This document shows positions 34,031-43,453 of a DNA stretch of 64,000 bases, piece by piece (position 1 is the stretch's first letter; each line of letters starts with the position of its first letter). Both the position numbers and the translations under genes were made by a program. The notes under the pieces are model-generated. The model was not told the DNA's origin. It was given only the letters and a program-made list of their open reading frames with translations, and searched no databases. The DNA comes from Candidatus Bathyarchaeota archaeon (GTDB lineage: Archaea > Thermoproteota > Bathyarchaeia > Bathyarchaeales > Bathycorpusculaceae), in assembly GCA_018396675.1 (NCBI GenBank), contig JAGTQX010000003.1:1-64000 (forward strand). The letters are read 5' to 3'.

Positions 34031-35389
34031 TTAGGTCATGAATTTTTCTACGACGTTGTATAAGACGCTTGTTCCGAAGACTAGGTTTTGTATTGATATG
34101 CGTTCGTCTATGCCGTGGACCATTTTCAGGATTTCGCCGTATGGCAGGTCTGAAAGTGCTGGTTGGAAGCCGTAACATGCGGCGCCGAGTTTTCTGAAGA
34201 ACCGCGAGTCTGTTCCGCCTGTTAGTAGTATCGGCGCCACGGAGCAGTTTGGCTGGAACTCTTTCAGGGTTTCCACCATAAGCCCATACAGCGGCGTGTT
34301 TAGCGGTGATTCAGAGGGCTCGTTGGCTTGTATTATTTCGAATTCTAGTTTTTCCAAGCCCACGTCTTTAACGAGTTCCTTTATTTCGTTCAGTGTTTGT
34401 TTCGTGTTTTGTCCTGGGAGGATTCTGCAGTCAAACACGGTTTCGCATTCGGATGGGATAATGTTTTCTTTTACGCCACCGTGTATTATTGTCGGCGTTA
34501 TGGTTGTTCGCATCATTGCGCGGGTTTGTTCCGCCATTGCTTTGTCATATTGCGCCAGCTTGTCTAGAATTTGGTCTGCTTGGTCTGGGTTCTGCAGCAG
34601 GAATTGCAGTATTTCTTTTGCAGCTCTGTTTTCTTCAGCTATAACTTTTAGGTATTGTTCCACGGTTGGCACTATGGTGATTTTTGCACGGTGATTGCCC
34701 AGTTTTTCAATAATCTTGTTCATGCGTAGTATGGCGTTGTCTGCGGCGCCTGGCACTGAACCGTGTCCCGGTCTGCCTTTTGCTTTAACTTTAAACCACA
34801 CTATGCCTTTTTCGGCGGTTTGGATTGTGAAGATGTTTTTGTCGTTTACGGGGATTGCCTGTCCGCCGCCTTCGTTTATTACATAATCAGCGTTTACTTT
34901 TTGTGGATATGTTTGGGCTAGCCAGCCTGCGCCTGCTTCTCCGCCTTTTTCTTCGTCAGCCGTTGCCGCGAGTATTACGTCGCCTTTGAGTTTAACGTTG
35001 TTGCGTTTGAGCAGAAGCATGACCATGACTTCCATGGCTGTCATTGACTTCATGTCAAGCGCGCCTCTTCCCCAAACGAAACCGTCTTTAACCAAGCCTG
35101 AAAAAGGATGTACGCTCCATTCTTTCGGGTTTGCCGCCACGACATCTAAATGTGAAAGCAGCAGTAAGTTTGGTTTTTCGCCTGTTCCCTTTAGTCGCGT
35201 TATAACGTTTCCTCTTCTAGGCGCAGATTCAAGAACATCACATTCGAAGCCTTCCTTTTCTAGGAGTTCAGCCAAGTATTTTGCGGCTGGAGTTTCGTTT
35301 CCCGGCGGGTTTGTGGTGTCAAAGCGTATCAGGTCGCTTAGGATGCTGGTAACTTCTGCTTCAACTTCTTTAAGCAGTTTAACAGCCAA
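34031..35389 (-). CDS. M20 family metallopeptidase (ArgE/DapE-like)
   Basis: A 452-residue protein with two-zinc M20 motifs: 'LLLLSHLDVV' (H and D ligand), 'GRGALDMKSMTAM' (bridging Asp), 'ATADEEKGGEAGAGWL' (catalytic Glu and ligand), a dimerisation domain in the middle, and a late His region ('LPYGEILKMVHGIDER'). It would remove acyl groups or cleave dipeptides. No amino-acid biosynthesis genes are next to it, so the substrate is unclear. It is convergent with the alkyltransferase-like gene. Confidence 0.85.
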   Translation of the reverse strand: MAVKLLKEVEAEVTSILSDLIRFDTTNPPGNETPAAKYLAELLEKEGFECDVLESAPRRGNVITRLKGTGEKPNLLLLSHLDVVAANPKEWSVHPFSGLVKDGFVWGRGALDMKSMTAMEVMVMLLLKRNNVKLKGDVILAATADEEKGGEAGAGWLAQTYPQKVNADYVINEGGGQAIPVNDKNIFTIQTAEKGIVWFKVKAKGRPGHGSVPGAADNAILRMNKIIEKLGNHRAKITIVPTVEQYLKVIAEENRAAKEILQFLLQNPDQADQILDKLAQYDKAMAEQTRAMMRTTITPTIIHGGVKENIIPSECETVFDCRILPGQNTKQTLNEIKELVKDVGLEKLEFEIIQANEPSESPLNTPLYGLMVETLKEFQPNCSVAPILLTGGTDSRFFRKLGAACYGFQPALSDLPYGEILKMVHGIDERISIQNLVFGTSVLYNVVEKFMT

Positions 35390-35496
35390 CGCGATTCCAC
35401 CTTAACAACGCGTTTATTCTAACCAAAACCATTTAAGACTTTGCAAACAAAACCATAAGCTCAACAGTTCTTACGGTTACAGCTTTAACGTCTGGT

Positions 35497-35904
35497 TTAT
35501 GGTGGTGGTCTTTTTTGTGCGTATTGGTATCTGCGGGGTTTGCCTTCGCGTGTTAGTATGCCGTCTTTTACTAGGTCTATTAGGGCGTGGGCTACTGCTG
35601 TGCGGTCGTAGTGAAAGCCTCTCCTCGCCATTTCGCTGTGGACTTCGCTTAAGCCTTTAGCCTCTGTGAACCAGCCTTCTTCCCATAGTTTTTGGATTAC
35701 GCCTTTGCATGTTTCTGCGCGTGGCGGCGCCGTTTTTTCCGCGGTTGCGGTGACTGCGGATACTTCTTTTAGTTTTTGGGTTATTGTTGATAGGATGCGG
35801 TCTACGGCTGTTTGTAGTTGGTCTTCTTGGCATTGGATTTCGAATTCTATTTCGCCTACTCGCATTTTCACGTGGATTGGCGGTTTTTGAGGCGGTTCTG
35901 TCAA
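35497..35904 (-). CDS. winged-helix protein of unknown role
   Basis: A 135-residue protein: an N-terminal strand-rich part ('IHVKMRVGEIEFEIQCQEDQ'), a short Ala/Thr-rich linker and a C-terminal winged helix ('GVIQKLWEEGWFTEAKGLSE', 'RTAVAHALIDLVKDGILTRE'). It is a likely DNA- or RNA-binding protein common in archaea. It is divergent from nurA, sharing an 80-base gap. Confidence 0.6.
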   Translation of the reverse strand: MTEPPQKPPIHVKMRVGEIEFEIQCQEDQLQTAVDRILSTITQKLKEVSAVTATAEKTAPPRAETCKGVIQKLWEEGWFTEAKGLSEVHSEMARRGFHYDRTAVAHALIDLVKDGILTREGKPRRYQYAQKRPPP

Positions 35905-35953
35905 TTTTTCACCTTATTGAATATTGAATTGCGCATCTTGCTCATGCACAACA

Positions 35954-35962
35954 CTTAAATAC
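35954..35962 (+). promoter_or_regulatory. box A of nurA-herA
   Basis: CTTAAATAC lies 26-30 bases before the likely start at 35985/35988, the spacing of a leaderless archaeal mRNA. Confidence 0.5.
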
Positions 35963-35987
35963 ATCTTCCCTAAACAATTGCCTATTG

Positions 35988-37094
35988 GTGAATCACTTGA
36001 TTGAACAATACACTATAACAACAACACCAAAATATAATTTTCCACAACCAACCATGGACACAACATTACCACAACGCTTCATAGAACTAAGCATACACTC
36101 ACTAAAACACGCACAAAACTGCTCATTTCAACTAAATCAACAAACAATTCAACAACACGCAAACGCAGAAACCCTACACGCCTTACAACCCAGCAGCCAA
36201 ACATACACACGAGCAATACCATTAAACCCGAAAACACAAACAACAACAATCGCCGCAGTAGACACCTCAAGCATAAAACTCGGCGAAACAAACAAAGGCA
36301 TAATAATCGCCATACGCGGAACAAGCGTTTGGAAAAAAGCAAAAAACTACGCGTATCTCCGCGTCGGACCATTCATATTCCACATAACCGAAGAAAACCT
36401 AAAAAACGTTTACAACACGCTTCTGCACGCACATTTTCCAGAACAAAACCTTCAAGCATCCACACCGGGATTCATCCAGATGCCAACACGCATGGCAAAC
36501 ATACTAGAAAAATGGCTCCAAGCATCACTCGCAAAAACAGTAACCAACGGAATAATCCTCTTCGACGGTTCACTAACAGCGGGAACACCCGACACGCCGA
36601 CACACCAACTAAAAGGAATTTTGGACACGGCGAGAAAAATGGGAAACACCGTTCTGGCTTTCACAAAAATGACAACACTAAGATTCAACGGTTACCTGCT
36701 AACAGACGCTTTCCCAAATCAGAAACCCCCATGCCTCATAGAAGTGGCAAGCATCAAGCCGAAACCGCCGCTGACACTGTTGGGCAACGTTTACGTGGCC
36801 AAACTCGCAAACGGCAACAACTACGCGTTCAGACTGGACATAGACAGAGAAGTGCCGCCGAAACAACAAATAGAAGCCGTCGAAAAACTGTTGGGAAACG
36901 ACCTAATAACACAGGGCTACCCAGAAACCCTACGCTTAGCACATATACTCTGCACATTCACAGCCAACGAAGTCATAGCCATGCAACACTTCATCCAACA
37001 AAAATACGGCTTGAAAATAGTCAACAGGCCAGACATGCACCGACTACTGTTTGGACCATTCGGAAAAGGAGAAAACCACAATGAAGCTGTATAA
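35988..37094 (+). CDS. nurA: NurA 5'-3' nuclease
   Basis: About 368 residues. The NurA motifs are visible: 'TIAAVDTSSIKLGETNKGII' with the first metal Asp, and 'TNGIILFDGSLTAGTPDTP' with the second. NurA resects DNA ends with the HerA ATPase during double-strand break repair. The start is GTG 35988 (or TTG 35985). Its end overlaps herA by 14 bases. Mre11 and Rad50, often linked to this pair, are not in the window. The coding strand is strikingly rich in A and C in the first kilobase. Confidence 0.85.
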   Translation: MNHLIEQYTITTTPKYNFPQPTMDTTLPQRFIELSIHSLKHAQNCSFQLNQQTIQQHANAETLHALQPSSQTYTRAIPLNPKTQTTTIAAVDTSSIKLGETNKGIIIAIRGTSVWKKAKNYAYLRVGPFIFHITEENLKNVYNTLLHAHFPEQNLQASTPGFIQMPTRMANILEKWLQASLAKTVTNGIILFDGSLTAGTPDTPTHQLKGILDTARKMGNTVLAFTKMTTLRFNGYLLTDAFPNQKPPCLIEVASIKPKPPLTLLGNVYVAKLANGNNYAFRLDIDREVPPKQQIEAVEKLLGNDLITQGYPETLRLAHILCTFTANEVIAMQHFIQQKYGLKIVNRPDMHRLLFGPFGKGENHNEAV

Positions 37095-38532
37095 AAAAGA
37101 AGGCAATATAGTTCAGATTTTAAGCTTCCCAAACGAAACTGCCGAAAAAGGTGACTACCTACTAATCGAAGACGCGGAAGCTGAAAAAGCCCTAATCGTC
37201 CAAATAATAGACATCCAATTCGCGAACATCCCCGGCGTTTTAGAGGAGCTACTGCGCAGCCTACCAGACGGAGGGGAGCTCATCCAAGGAGAAGACATCG
37301 ACCCGCTCGAGATAGCGCCACACATAACCTACATCCAAGACGCAAGGCTTCTAATCTGCAAAATCCGCGCAACAGTGGAAGGCGAAAACCTAAACCCAAC
37401 CAGCTCATGGCTGCCATCGCGCTCACAATCGTCAATAAGGAAACTGCCAATCTCCATGCTTCTTAAGCTCGCAAAAATCAACGGAAACCTCCCCATAATC
37501 TTGGGTGGAACAAAAGAGTCGTCGCTCTTAACAATTGACGCTTCGTCGCTGGATGGAAGACTCAACATCGTAACTGGAAAAAAGGAAACAGGCAAATCAC
37601 ACCTCTCAAAACTTCTAATAACAAGCCTGCTCCAATACAAAGCCACCGTAGTCGTCTTTGACCTAAACGGAGAATACGCAGGCTTGGGGATGACTTCAGA
37701 TGGCAAAAGAAACGCCTATTACGACAAAATCCACGTGCTAACGCCTTCGCAGAACTTCAAAGCCGCCTTAAAACAGCTCCACCTAAACGTGTTGCTAAAC
37801 ATACTAATCCACGCACTACACTTGCCAGGCACGTCAGCCCGCGAGTTCCGCCGCATATGGCAGTTCCTAAAAGAAAAAGGCAACTTGACATTGCATGAGC
37901 TGGGCGAGGCTATACGCAACTGGAACTGCAACCAAAACGTGCGCGACGCGCTTTTCAGCCGCTACTATGCCATGATAAATTCAGGCTTCTTCACAGATAA
38001 CGCGGCAGAAGCCACGCTGCTCGAAGAATACCTCTTCAAAGCCAGAGAGGAAGGCGGTGCCATAATCATAAACCTACGGAACACATCCTCAATAGACCGT
38101 CAGATAGTCGTAGAATACGTTTTAGGCAAGCTTGTCGAACTCTTAACTGGCTGGAGACTAAAGGCAGTTTTCCTATTCGCTGAAGAAGCCCACCTTTATC
38201 TGCGGGAAACTTATTGGGATGACATAGTAACGCGGATGCGTCATTTTGGCATATTCACAACTTTCATAACAAACCAGCCTGACACCATACGCGAGAATAT
38301 TTACCGCCAAGCAGACAACATATTTCTCTTCAACTTCACAAACGAACATGATTTGGAAGTCGTTTCACGCGCCGCCCGCGTCGACGCTGAAACAGTCAAA
38401 TCAATAGCCCGCGACTTGCCGCCGCACTACTGCCTAGCGCTTGGCAAAGTTGTCAGAGACTTTCCAATAGTCGTCAAGGTTAGAGCCATGGACGTCAAAA
38501 CAATGGGAGAAACCCGCCTATTCTTTACATGA
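37081..38532 (+). CDS. herA: HerA-type DNA-translocating ATPase
   Basis: I start at ATG 37081, preceded by AAGGAG inside nurA, not at the track's 37051. The protein has a HAS-barrel N-terminal part, Walker A 'VTGKKETGKSHLSKLL', Walker B-like 'LKAVFLFAEEAHLYLRE', and the arginine-finger region 'REFRRIWQFLKEKG' plus 'TNQPDTIRENIYRQADNIFL'. It forms a hexamer that drives NurA. The 3' end overlaps the convergent NUDIX gene by 15 bases. Confidence 0.85.
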   Translation: MKLYKKEGNIVQILSFPNETAEKGDYLLIEDAEAEKALIVQIIDIQFANIPGVLEELLRSLPDGGELIQGEDIDPLEIAPHITYIQDARLLICKIRATVEGENLNPTSSWLPSRSQSSIRKLPISMLLKLAKINGNLPIILGGTKESSLLTIDASSLDGRLNIVTGKKETGKSHLSKLLITSLLQYKATVVVFDLNGEYAGLGMTSDGKRNAYYDKIHVLTPSQNFKAALKQLHLNVLLNILIHALHLPGTSAREFRRIWQFLKEKGNLTLHELGEAIRNWNCNQNVRDALFSRYYAMINSGFFTDNAAEATLLEEYLFKAREEGGAIIINLRNTSSIDRQIVVEYVLGKLVELLTGWRLKAVFLFAEEAHLYLRETYWDDIVTRMRHFGIFTTFITNQPDTIRENIYRQADNIFLFNFTNEHDLEVVSRAARVDAETVKSIARDLPPHYCLALGKVVRDFPIVVKVRAMDVKTMGETRLFFT

Positions 38533-38970
38533 ATTAAACTCTTCAAGTTTTTCGCGGTTTCTTTGGATAAAAGCCCTGAAAGTTTTTGTTAAATCGTATT
38601 TTTCAACGTCGTCCAAGGCTACCCATTCCAGTTCTTCAGCGTCGTCTGCTGCCTCAAGTTCTCCACCCTTAAGCTTCACGAAATAGTCGAGTATGACAAA
38701 GTGATACTTGACTTCGCCGTTCTCGTCGCGGATAATGTTGTCGACTACGTCAATAAGTTTTGGGCTGTCAACTTCAAGCCCTGTTTCCTCTTTAACTTCA
38801 CGCATCACAGCGTTTTCAACGCTTTCGCCAAGCTCCACCAAACCGCCTGGGACACTCCATTTTCCCTTTCCAGGCTCGCCCTTTCTTTTTTCCAGCAGTA
38901 TTTTTCCATTACAGAGTATCACTGCGCCTACGCCGACAACTGGTTGGCTTGGGTAAAACCGTTTAACCAA
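38518..38970 (-). CDS. NUDIX hydrolase
   Basis: A 150-residue protein with a full Nudix box 'GGLVELGESVENAVMREVKEETGLEV' (quoted in part: GESVENAVMREVKEETGL). The opening 'PVVGVGAVILCNGKILLEKR' and 'GKWSVPGGLVELGE' fit ADP-ribose or ADP-sugar pyrophosphatases and MutT-like enzymes. It clears nucleotide derivatives by hydrolysing a diphosphate bond. No neighbour narrows the substrate. Confidence 0.85.
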   Translation of the reverse strand: MVKRFYPSQPVVGVGAVILCNGKILLEKRKGEPGKGKWSVPGGLVELGESVENAVMREVKEETGLEVDSPKLIDVVDNIIRDENGEVKYHFVILDYFVKLKGGELEAADDAEELEWVALDDVEKYDLTKTFRAFIQRNREKLEEFNSCKE

Positions 38971-39015
38971 ACCAAAACCCTCTATGCACTACGCTAGGCT
39001 GAAGCTTAAACTTTC

Positions 39016-40443
39016 CTATGGAAACGGATTGAAAGGATGCCTCAATGTTTCAGTTTCTTCGCCGATTAACGCTAAATCCTTATCCTTTTTCACAGTTACT
39101 GCAAGCGCCACTACAGTAGCAAAAATTGACGGCACGCCAGTACACTGTGTTATGACGTTTAGGTTAACTGTTTGTGAGACAATTTCAAAGTTGTAAGTGA
39201 CAGGGTCACTTTGCGCGTAATATAACTTTCCACCGATTATCCCAAACTGTAGCATTCGTGTTGTTAGGCTTCCTTCACCGAACTCCAAGAAGCCTTCAGA
39301 GTCATATTTACCATAAAAACTGTTCACCGTAGTGTCTACATAAACAACAAGAGGCGGCGTTACAATCTTCACTATTATTGGCACTTCACGGCTCACGTTT
39401 TCTAAATGAACTGTTCCGTCAACTCTAGAAGCGTTATATAAGAGCACAAAAGCCTGCAGTCTACTTAGCAGAATTCTTGTTTCGTCTAAAGACACGCTGG
39501 AAATTTGTGATTCAACATCCTCGGAAAGCTGAATTCCAACATAATCCACATAAGACTTACCATCTAAAGCGTATTTAATTGTTGTTGATTTAACTTCGCC
39601 TTGATTAGGCAGTCCTATCGAAGCGTAAACGGCGCCCGCGAGAAGCGAAGCCAAAAGCACTGCGACAACCGTCTTTGTGGTGCGGCTTAAACCTCCAGTC
39701 TTCACAGACACAAAAGTTGGATATAGAAAAAAGCCTACTTGACGCGCCATTCGAAACTGGCGTATTCGCTCTCTGTTGACGACAATAATAAGCAGTGCTA
39801 TACCAGCGACAAAACCTCCCGCGTGAGCAAAAACAGCGGTACTTCCAGAAGCTGTAGCAAAACCGTAGATTAGCTGAGTTGCAAACCAGAAGATTAAGTA
39901 GTAAGAGGCCTTTAGGCGAAAGAAAAAGAATGGCAAAAGCCAAAAACCCATGAAAAGCGATGTTCCAGGGAAAAGTATAAGGTAAGCGCCTAGGACGCCG
40001 CTGATGGCTCCGGAAGCGCCTATGGCTGGAACAGCGTAGTATGTGGCGCCGCCTAGGAAACTGAAGGCTGTGTGGAAAACGGATGCAGCAACGCCTGAGA
40101 CTGTGTATAAAATTAGGAAACGCAACCCGCCTAGGGCTTCTTCCACAGCTTTGCCGAAAATGTAAAGAAAATACATGTTAAAGAGAATATGGAAAAAATC
40201 TGCATGCAAAAACATGGAAGAAAAAATGCGGTACCACTGCGACGGCGTGGCAATCAGCGATGGAATAAAACCGCCGGCTACAACCCAGTAATCAGCGACT
40301 TCTAGGAAAAAATTTCCATAAGTGGTAACAGCATAAACCGCAATGTTAACCGCTATTATTACAAGCGTTATGACTGGTCTCTTCCGTGGAGTTGCTAACT
40401 CGCCTAGTGGCATGCCGATGCTTCTTTTAATGTCAGCCGCCAA
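39016..40443 (-). CDS. rhomboid intramembrane serine protease with C-terminal extension
   Basis: A 475-residue membrane protein. Six or more helices lie in residues 25-270. The catalytic Ser is in 'AIGASGAISGVLGAYLI' (near residue 144), the His in 'AVFAHAGGFVAGIALLI' (near 206), and the loop motif 'SSMFLHADFFHILFNMYFLY' is typical. Residues about 290-475 form an extra domain after another helix ('TVVAVLLASLLAGAVYA'), beta-rich and probably outside the cell. Rhomboids cut membrane proteins in the bilayer; the substrate is unknown. Confidence 0.85.
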   Translation of the reverse strand: MAADIKRSIGMPLGELATPRKRPVITLVIIAVNIAVYAVTTYGNFFLEVADYWVVAGGFIPSLIATPSQWYRIFSSMFLHADFFHILFNMYFLYIFGKAVEEALGGLRFLILYTVSGVAASVFHTAFSFLGGATYYAVPAIGASGAISGVLGAYLILFPGTSLFMGFWLLPFFFFRLKASYYLIFWFATQLIYGFATASGSTAVFAHAGGFVAGIALLIIVVNRERIRQFRMARQVGFFLYPTFVSVKTGGLSRTTKTVVAVLLASLLAGAVYASIGLPNQGEVKSTTIKYALDGKSYVDYVGIQLSEDVESQISSVSLDETRILLSRLQAFVLLYNASRVDGTVHLENVSREVPIIVKIVTPPLVVYVDTTVNSFYGKYDSEGFLEFGEGSLTTRMLQFGIIGGKLYYAQSDPVTYNFEIVSQTVNLNVITQCTGVPSIFATVVALAVTVKKDKDLALIGEETETLRHPFNPFP

Positions 40444-40516
40444 AACATAACTCCTCGCAAGCGCGTTAAAGTTCTAATCGCATGCTAAATAATTTTCTGA
40501 TTAATCGCCCAGTTTG

Positions 40517-41806
40517 CTATTCATATCTTAAAGCTTCCACTGGCCTAAGTTTTGAAGCACGCCAAGCTGGATAAAGCGCGAAGACAACACTTACTATGAT
40601 GCCGAAGGCGATTGCGCCCAAAAAAACCGTCGGCGTCAAAATTGGCGTTAGCTTCATTCCGCTGGCGAATGCTGCTTGGCCGCCTTGGCTTATGTTTCCG
40701 CCTATTCCGCCTTCAGCGCTTAGCAAAGTTGCAACTATCTGTGCTAGACTCCAGCCTGCTCCGACGCCTATTGCCGCGCCTAAAATGCCTATTATGGTGG
40801 CTTCGCTTAGAAAGATTAAGAGAACGGTTCTGTTTTTCATTCCTAAAGCTTTCAGTATGCCTATTTCTCTTGTTCGCTCCATCAAGGAGACTATCATTAT
40901 GTTCATTATGCCTATTCCAGCTACGAGAAGCGAAATAGCGGCGATTCCAGCCAAGAAAAGTTCTATCGTGGAGAACACGCTTGATAATGTGTTGAGAACG
41001 GCGGTCGAGGAGGTTACTGACACTTGGTTGCCGAAGGCGTTTCTTATGGCTTTTGCGGTGCTGTCAATTGTAGCCTTATCATCGTCTTTCAGCTTCACAA
41101 TTATTGTTTCACACTCGTCTGTTCCAAAGAAGCTTTGAGCCTGCGCTATTGGAATGTATATGCTTGTGTCTGACGGTCCGCCGATGCTGAAGCCGCCTAC
41201 TTCTTGAAGAACAGCCGCGATTTTGCCAGTATAAGTTACATTTGTCAGTGGAAACGTTGTTGCGTTTGTCCAAATGATTTCCACATTATCGCCGACGCTG
41301 CAGAAAAGCGTGCCGTTGCTCCATGGGTCGCTTACTCTTTTTCCGACAACAACTGTGTCGTTTTCAGGATTCGACGAGATTTCTCCTGTTTCATTTAGGA
41401 ATGTGCTACTGTATATTTCCTTGTATACGGCTAAGTCGACGCCAACTATCGTGACTCGGCGTGTCTGTTCGCCGGATTTTATGTAGCCGACTTTCTGGAT
41501 TATGGCTAACGCCGCCGTGACATTATCTTGCCCAGCATCAAAAACTGTTTGAACGTAGTCAACGCGTAAACGAAAATCAGAGCTTGCACCACCGCCTAGT
41601 CCTCCGCCTGCCGAAACAATAAGCGTGTCCGTAGCGAATCCTCTCTGAAGCTGCGAAGATATCGCCACCTGCAAGCCTTGAGTTATCGACAGCAAAGCCA
41701 CGATGGCGGCTATGCCAATAACAACGCCTAACGTGGTTAGACCTGCGCGGAGCTTCCGCAGCTTTATCGCGCTGAAAGCGTAAGAAAATACGTCTTTAGG
41801 CTTCAT
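40517..41806 (-). CDS. MacB/FtsX-type ABC transporter permease
   Basis: A 429-residue permease with one N-terminal membrane helix ('LGVVIGIAAIVALLSITQGL'), a large extracytoplasmic MacB_PCD domain, and three C-terminal helices (starting 'IELFLAGIAAISLLVAGIGI', with 'MNIMIVSLMERTREIGILKA'). This is the type VII ABC architecture used for lipoprotein release or export by mechanotransmission. It overlaps the ATPase gene by four bases. Confidence 0.85.
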   Translation of the reverse strand: MKPKDVFSYAFSAIKLRKLRAGLTTLGVVIGIAAIVALLSITQGLQVAISSQLQRGFATDTLIVSAGGGLGGGASSDFRLRVDYVQTVFDAGQDNVTAALAIIQKVGYIKSGEQTRRVTIVGVDLAVYKEIYSSTFLNETGEISSNPENDTVVVGKRVSDPWSNGTLFCSVGDNVEIIWTNATTFPLTNVTYTGKIAAVLQEVGGFSIGGPSDTSIYIPIAQAQSFFGTDECETIIVKLKDDDKATIDSTAKAIRNAFGNQVSVTSSTAVLNTLSSVFSTIELFLAGIAAISLLVAGIGIMNIMIVSLMERTREIGILKALGMKNRTVLLIFLSEATIIGILGAAIGVGAGWSLAQIVATLLSAEGGIGGNISQGGQAAFASGMKLTPILTPTVFLGAIAFGIIVSVVFALYPAWRASKLRPVEALRYE

Positions 41807-42492
41807 TTGTTGTTCACCGTCTCCTTTGCTATTACACCGTCAAGCATTTGCACTATCCGCTGGGCTTCGTTGGCTAGGCGCTGGTCATGGGTAACCATTA
41901 TCGCTGTCACGCCTTTATCGCGGTTCAGCCTCTTTATCAACTGCATTATCTCGTAAGCGTTTTTGGAGTCGATGTTTCCAGTCGGCTCATCCATCAACAG
42001 AAAACTGGGATTGTTGGCTAAGGCTCTGGCGATTGCCACGCGTTGCTGTTCGCCACCGCTTAATTCTGTCGGCTTATGATTCATCCGTTCTTTTAGGCCT
42101 ACAGTTTCCAGAAGTTCTTCTGCACGTTTCCGTCTTTCACCCGCACCCACGCCGGCTATAGCCATTGGCAATTCAACGTTTTCTCTGGCAGTAAATCTTG
42201 GAATAAGGTTAAAGAATTGAAAGACAAAACCGACTTTACGCCTTAAGTCTGCAAGCTGATCCTCGCCGAGTTTTGAAATGTCAACCCCGTCTATCAGCAC
42301 TGTTCCGTCGGTTGGTTTGTCTAATGCGCCGAGCAGATTCAGCAGCGTGGATTTTCCGCTTCCAGAAGGCCCTAATATCGCGATGAAATCGCCTTCTTCC
42401 ACTTTTAGGTTTACGCCTCTGAGGGCTTCTACTGGAACCTTGCCCAGCATGTAAGTCTTTTTTAGGTTTACAGCCTCAACAACAATTGCCAT
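41803..42492 (-). CDS. LolD/MacB-type ABC transporter ATPase
   Basis: A 229-residue ATPase: Walker A '[17 protein letters not shown]', Q-loop '[20 protein letters not shown]', signature '[15 protein letters not shown]', Walker B '[12 protein letters not shown]' and H-loop 'VTHDQRLA'. It powers the adjacent FtsX-like permease. The two sit downstream of a DrrAB-type exporter and a PadR regulator, all on one strand. Confidence 0.9.
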   Translation of the reverse strand: MAIVVEAVNLKKTYMLGKVPVEALRGVNLKVEEGDFIAILGPSGSGKSTLLNLLGALDKPTDGTVLIDGVDISKLGEDQLADLRRKVGFVFQFFNLIPRFTARENVELPMAIAGVGAGERRKRAEELLETVGLKERMNHKPTELSGGEQQRVAIARALANNPSFLLMDEPTGNIDSKNAYEIMQLIKRLNRDKGVTAIMVTHDQRLANEAQRIVQMLDGVIAKETVNNK

Positions 42493-42511
42493 GTCCTTTC
42501 ACGTTTCCATT

Positions 42512-43453
42512 TTATTTTGTTAGGTATCTCCACGAGAGCACTATGCCGATTACCGCCAAGACTGCTGCGAATATGCTGAGGTATGCAAAGTCAATTATTA
42601 ACGCTGAAACGTCTAATGGCAATATTGTAAGCTGCCTAACAGCATCTGTCACGTAGGAGAGCGGATTAACCCGCGCTATTGCTTGCATCCAGTCAGGCAT
42701 CAGAGAGATTGGGAAGAAAGTGTTGCTTGCAAACATAAGAGGCATCATGATTAGGCTTATGATTTGCATCGGCCTCTCCATTCTTGTTGACCGTAATGAG
42801 AACGCAATAAAAACAGATGAAAGCCCTACGCCAAGCAAGAATATTGCAGCATATATGCCTAGCAAGTTAAGTAACGTAAAGGTTGAGCTTAACTGTAACC
42901 CCAAAATGTATGCCAACGCCAAAATTATTGTCGCCTGGAATATTGCTCTCAAAGTTGCATTAAGAACTTTTGAAAATATTATTGCTCCACGCGGCACTGG
43001 AGTGCTTAACACTTTGTCCAGAAAACCTAAACGCCTATCCCAAACTATTGACATGCCGCTGAACATTGTTGTCGTCATCATAATCATTGAAACCATGCCT
43101 ACGGCCATGTAGCTAAAGTAGTCTGCAACTCCGAAAGTGCCCTGCATAATGCTTGTACCCATGTTGGCGAACATCTGCGAAAGCATTGTGCCATTAAGAA
43201 TTACGCCTGGAAGCCCAGACGGGGAAATAATGGCGCTACCTGGAATAGGTATTTGTTGGGGCAAGTTTATGTTGTTGGCTGAGAACAGTGCGCCTATGTT
43301 CATTGATTTGCCCAAAAGACCCATCCATATTAATGGTTGAAGTACAAGCATTAGAACCATCACGGGGTCTTTTAACCATTTTTTGAGTTCTCTAAATGTT
43401 AAGGCCCACAAACCGCGGATTAGGCTTGGTTTATACTCGTTTGCGTTGCTCAT
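42512..43453 (-). CDS. ABC-2 type exporter permease (DrrB-like)
   Basis: A 313-residue permease with an N-terminal helix and five clustered C-terminal helices: 'GLWALTFRELKKWLKDPVMV' is the usual ABC-2 opening, and 'SLIMMPLMFASNTFFPISLM' followed by 'ARVNPLSYVTDAVRQL' the typical end. It would export drugs or lipids together with the ATPase encoded just before it, with which it overlaps by four bases. Confidence 0.85.
   Translation of the reverse strand: MSNANEYKPSLIRGLWALTFRELKKWLKDPVMVLMLVLQPLIWMGLLGKSMNIGALFSANNINLPQQIPIPGSAIISPSGLPGVILNGTMLSQMFANMGTSIMQGTFGVADYFSYMAVGMVSMIMMTTTMFSGMSIVWDRRLGFLDKVLSTPVPRGAIIFSKVLNATLRAIFQATIILALAYILGLQLSSTFTLLNLLGIYAAIFLLGVGLSSVFIAFSLRSTRMERPMQIISLIMMPLMFASNTFFPISLMPDWMQAIARVNPLSYVTDAVRQLTILPLDVSALIIDFAYLSIFAAVLAVIGIVLSWRYLTK

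Noticed and set aside
36329-37084. 251-residue plus-strand ORF in another frame of nurA
   Set aside because: It is a shadow frame, basic and low in complexity because of the A/C-rich coding strand.
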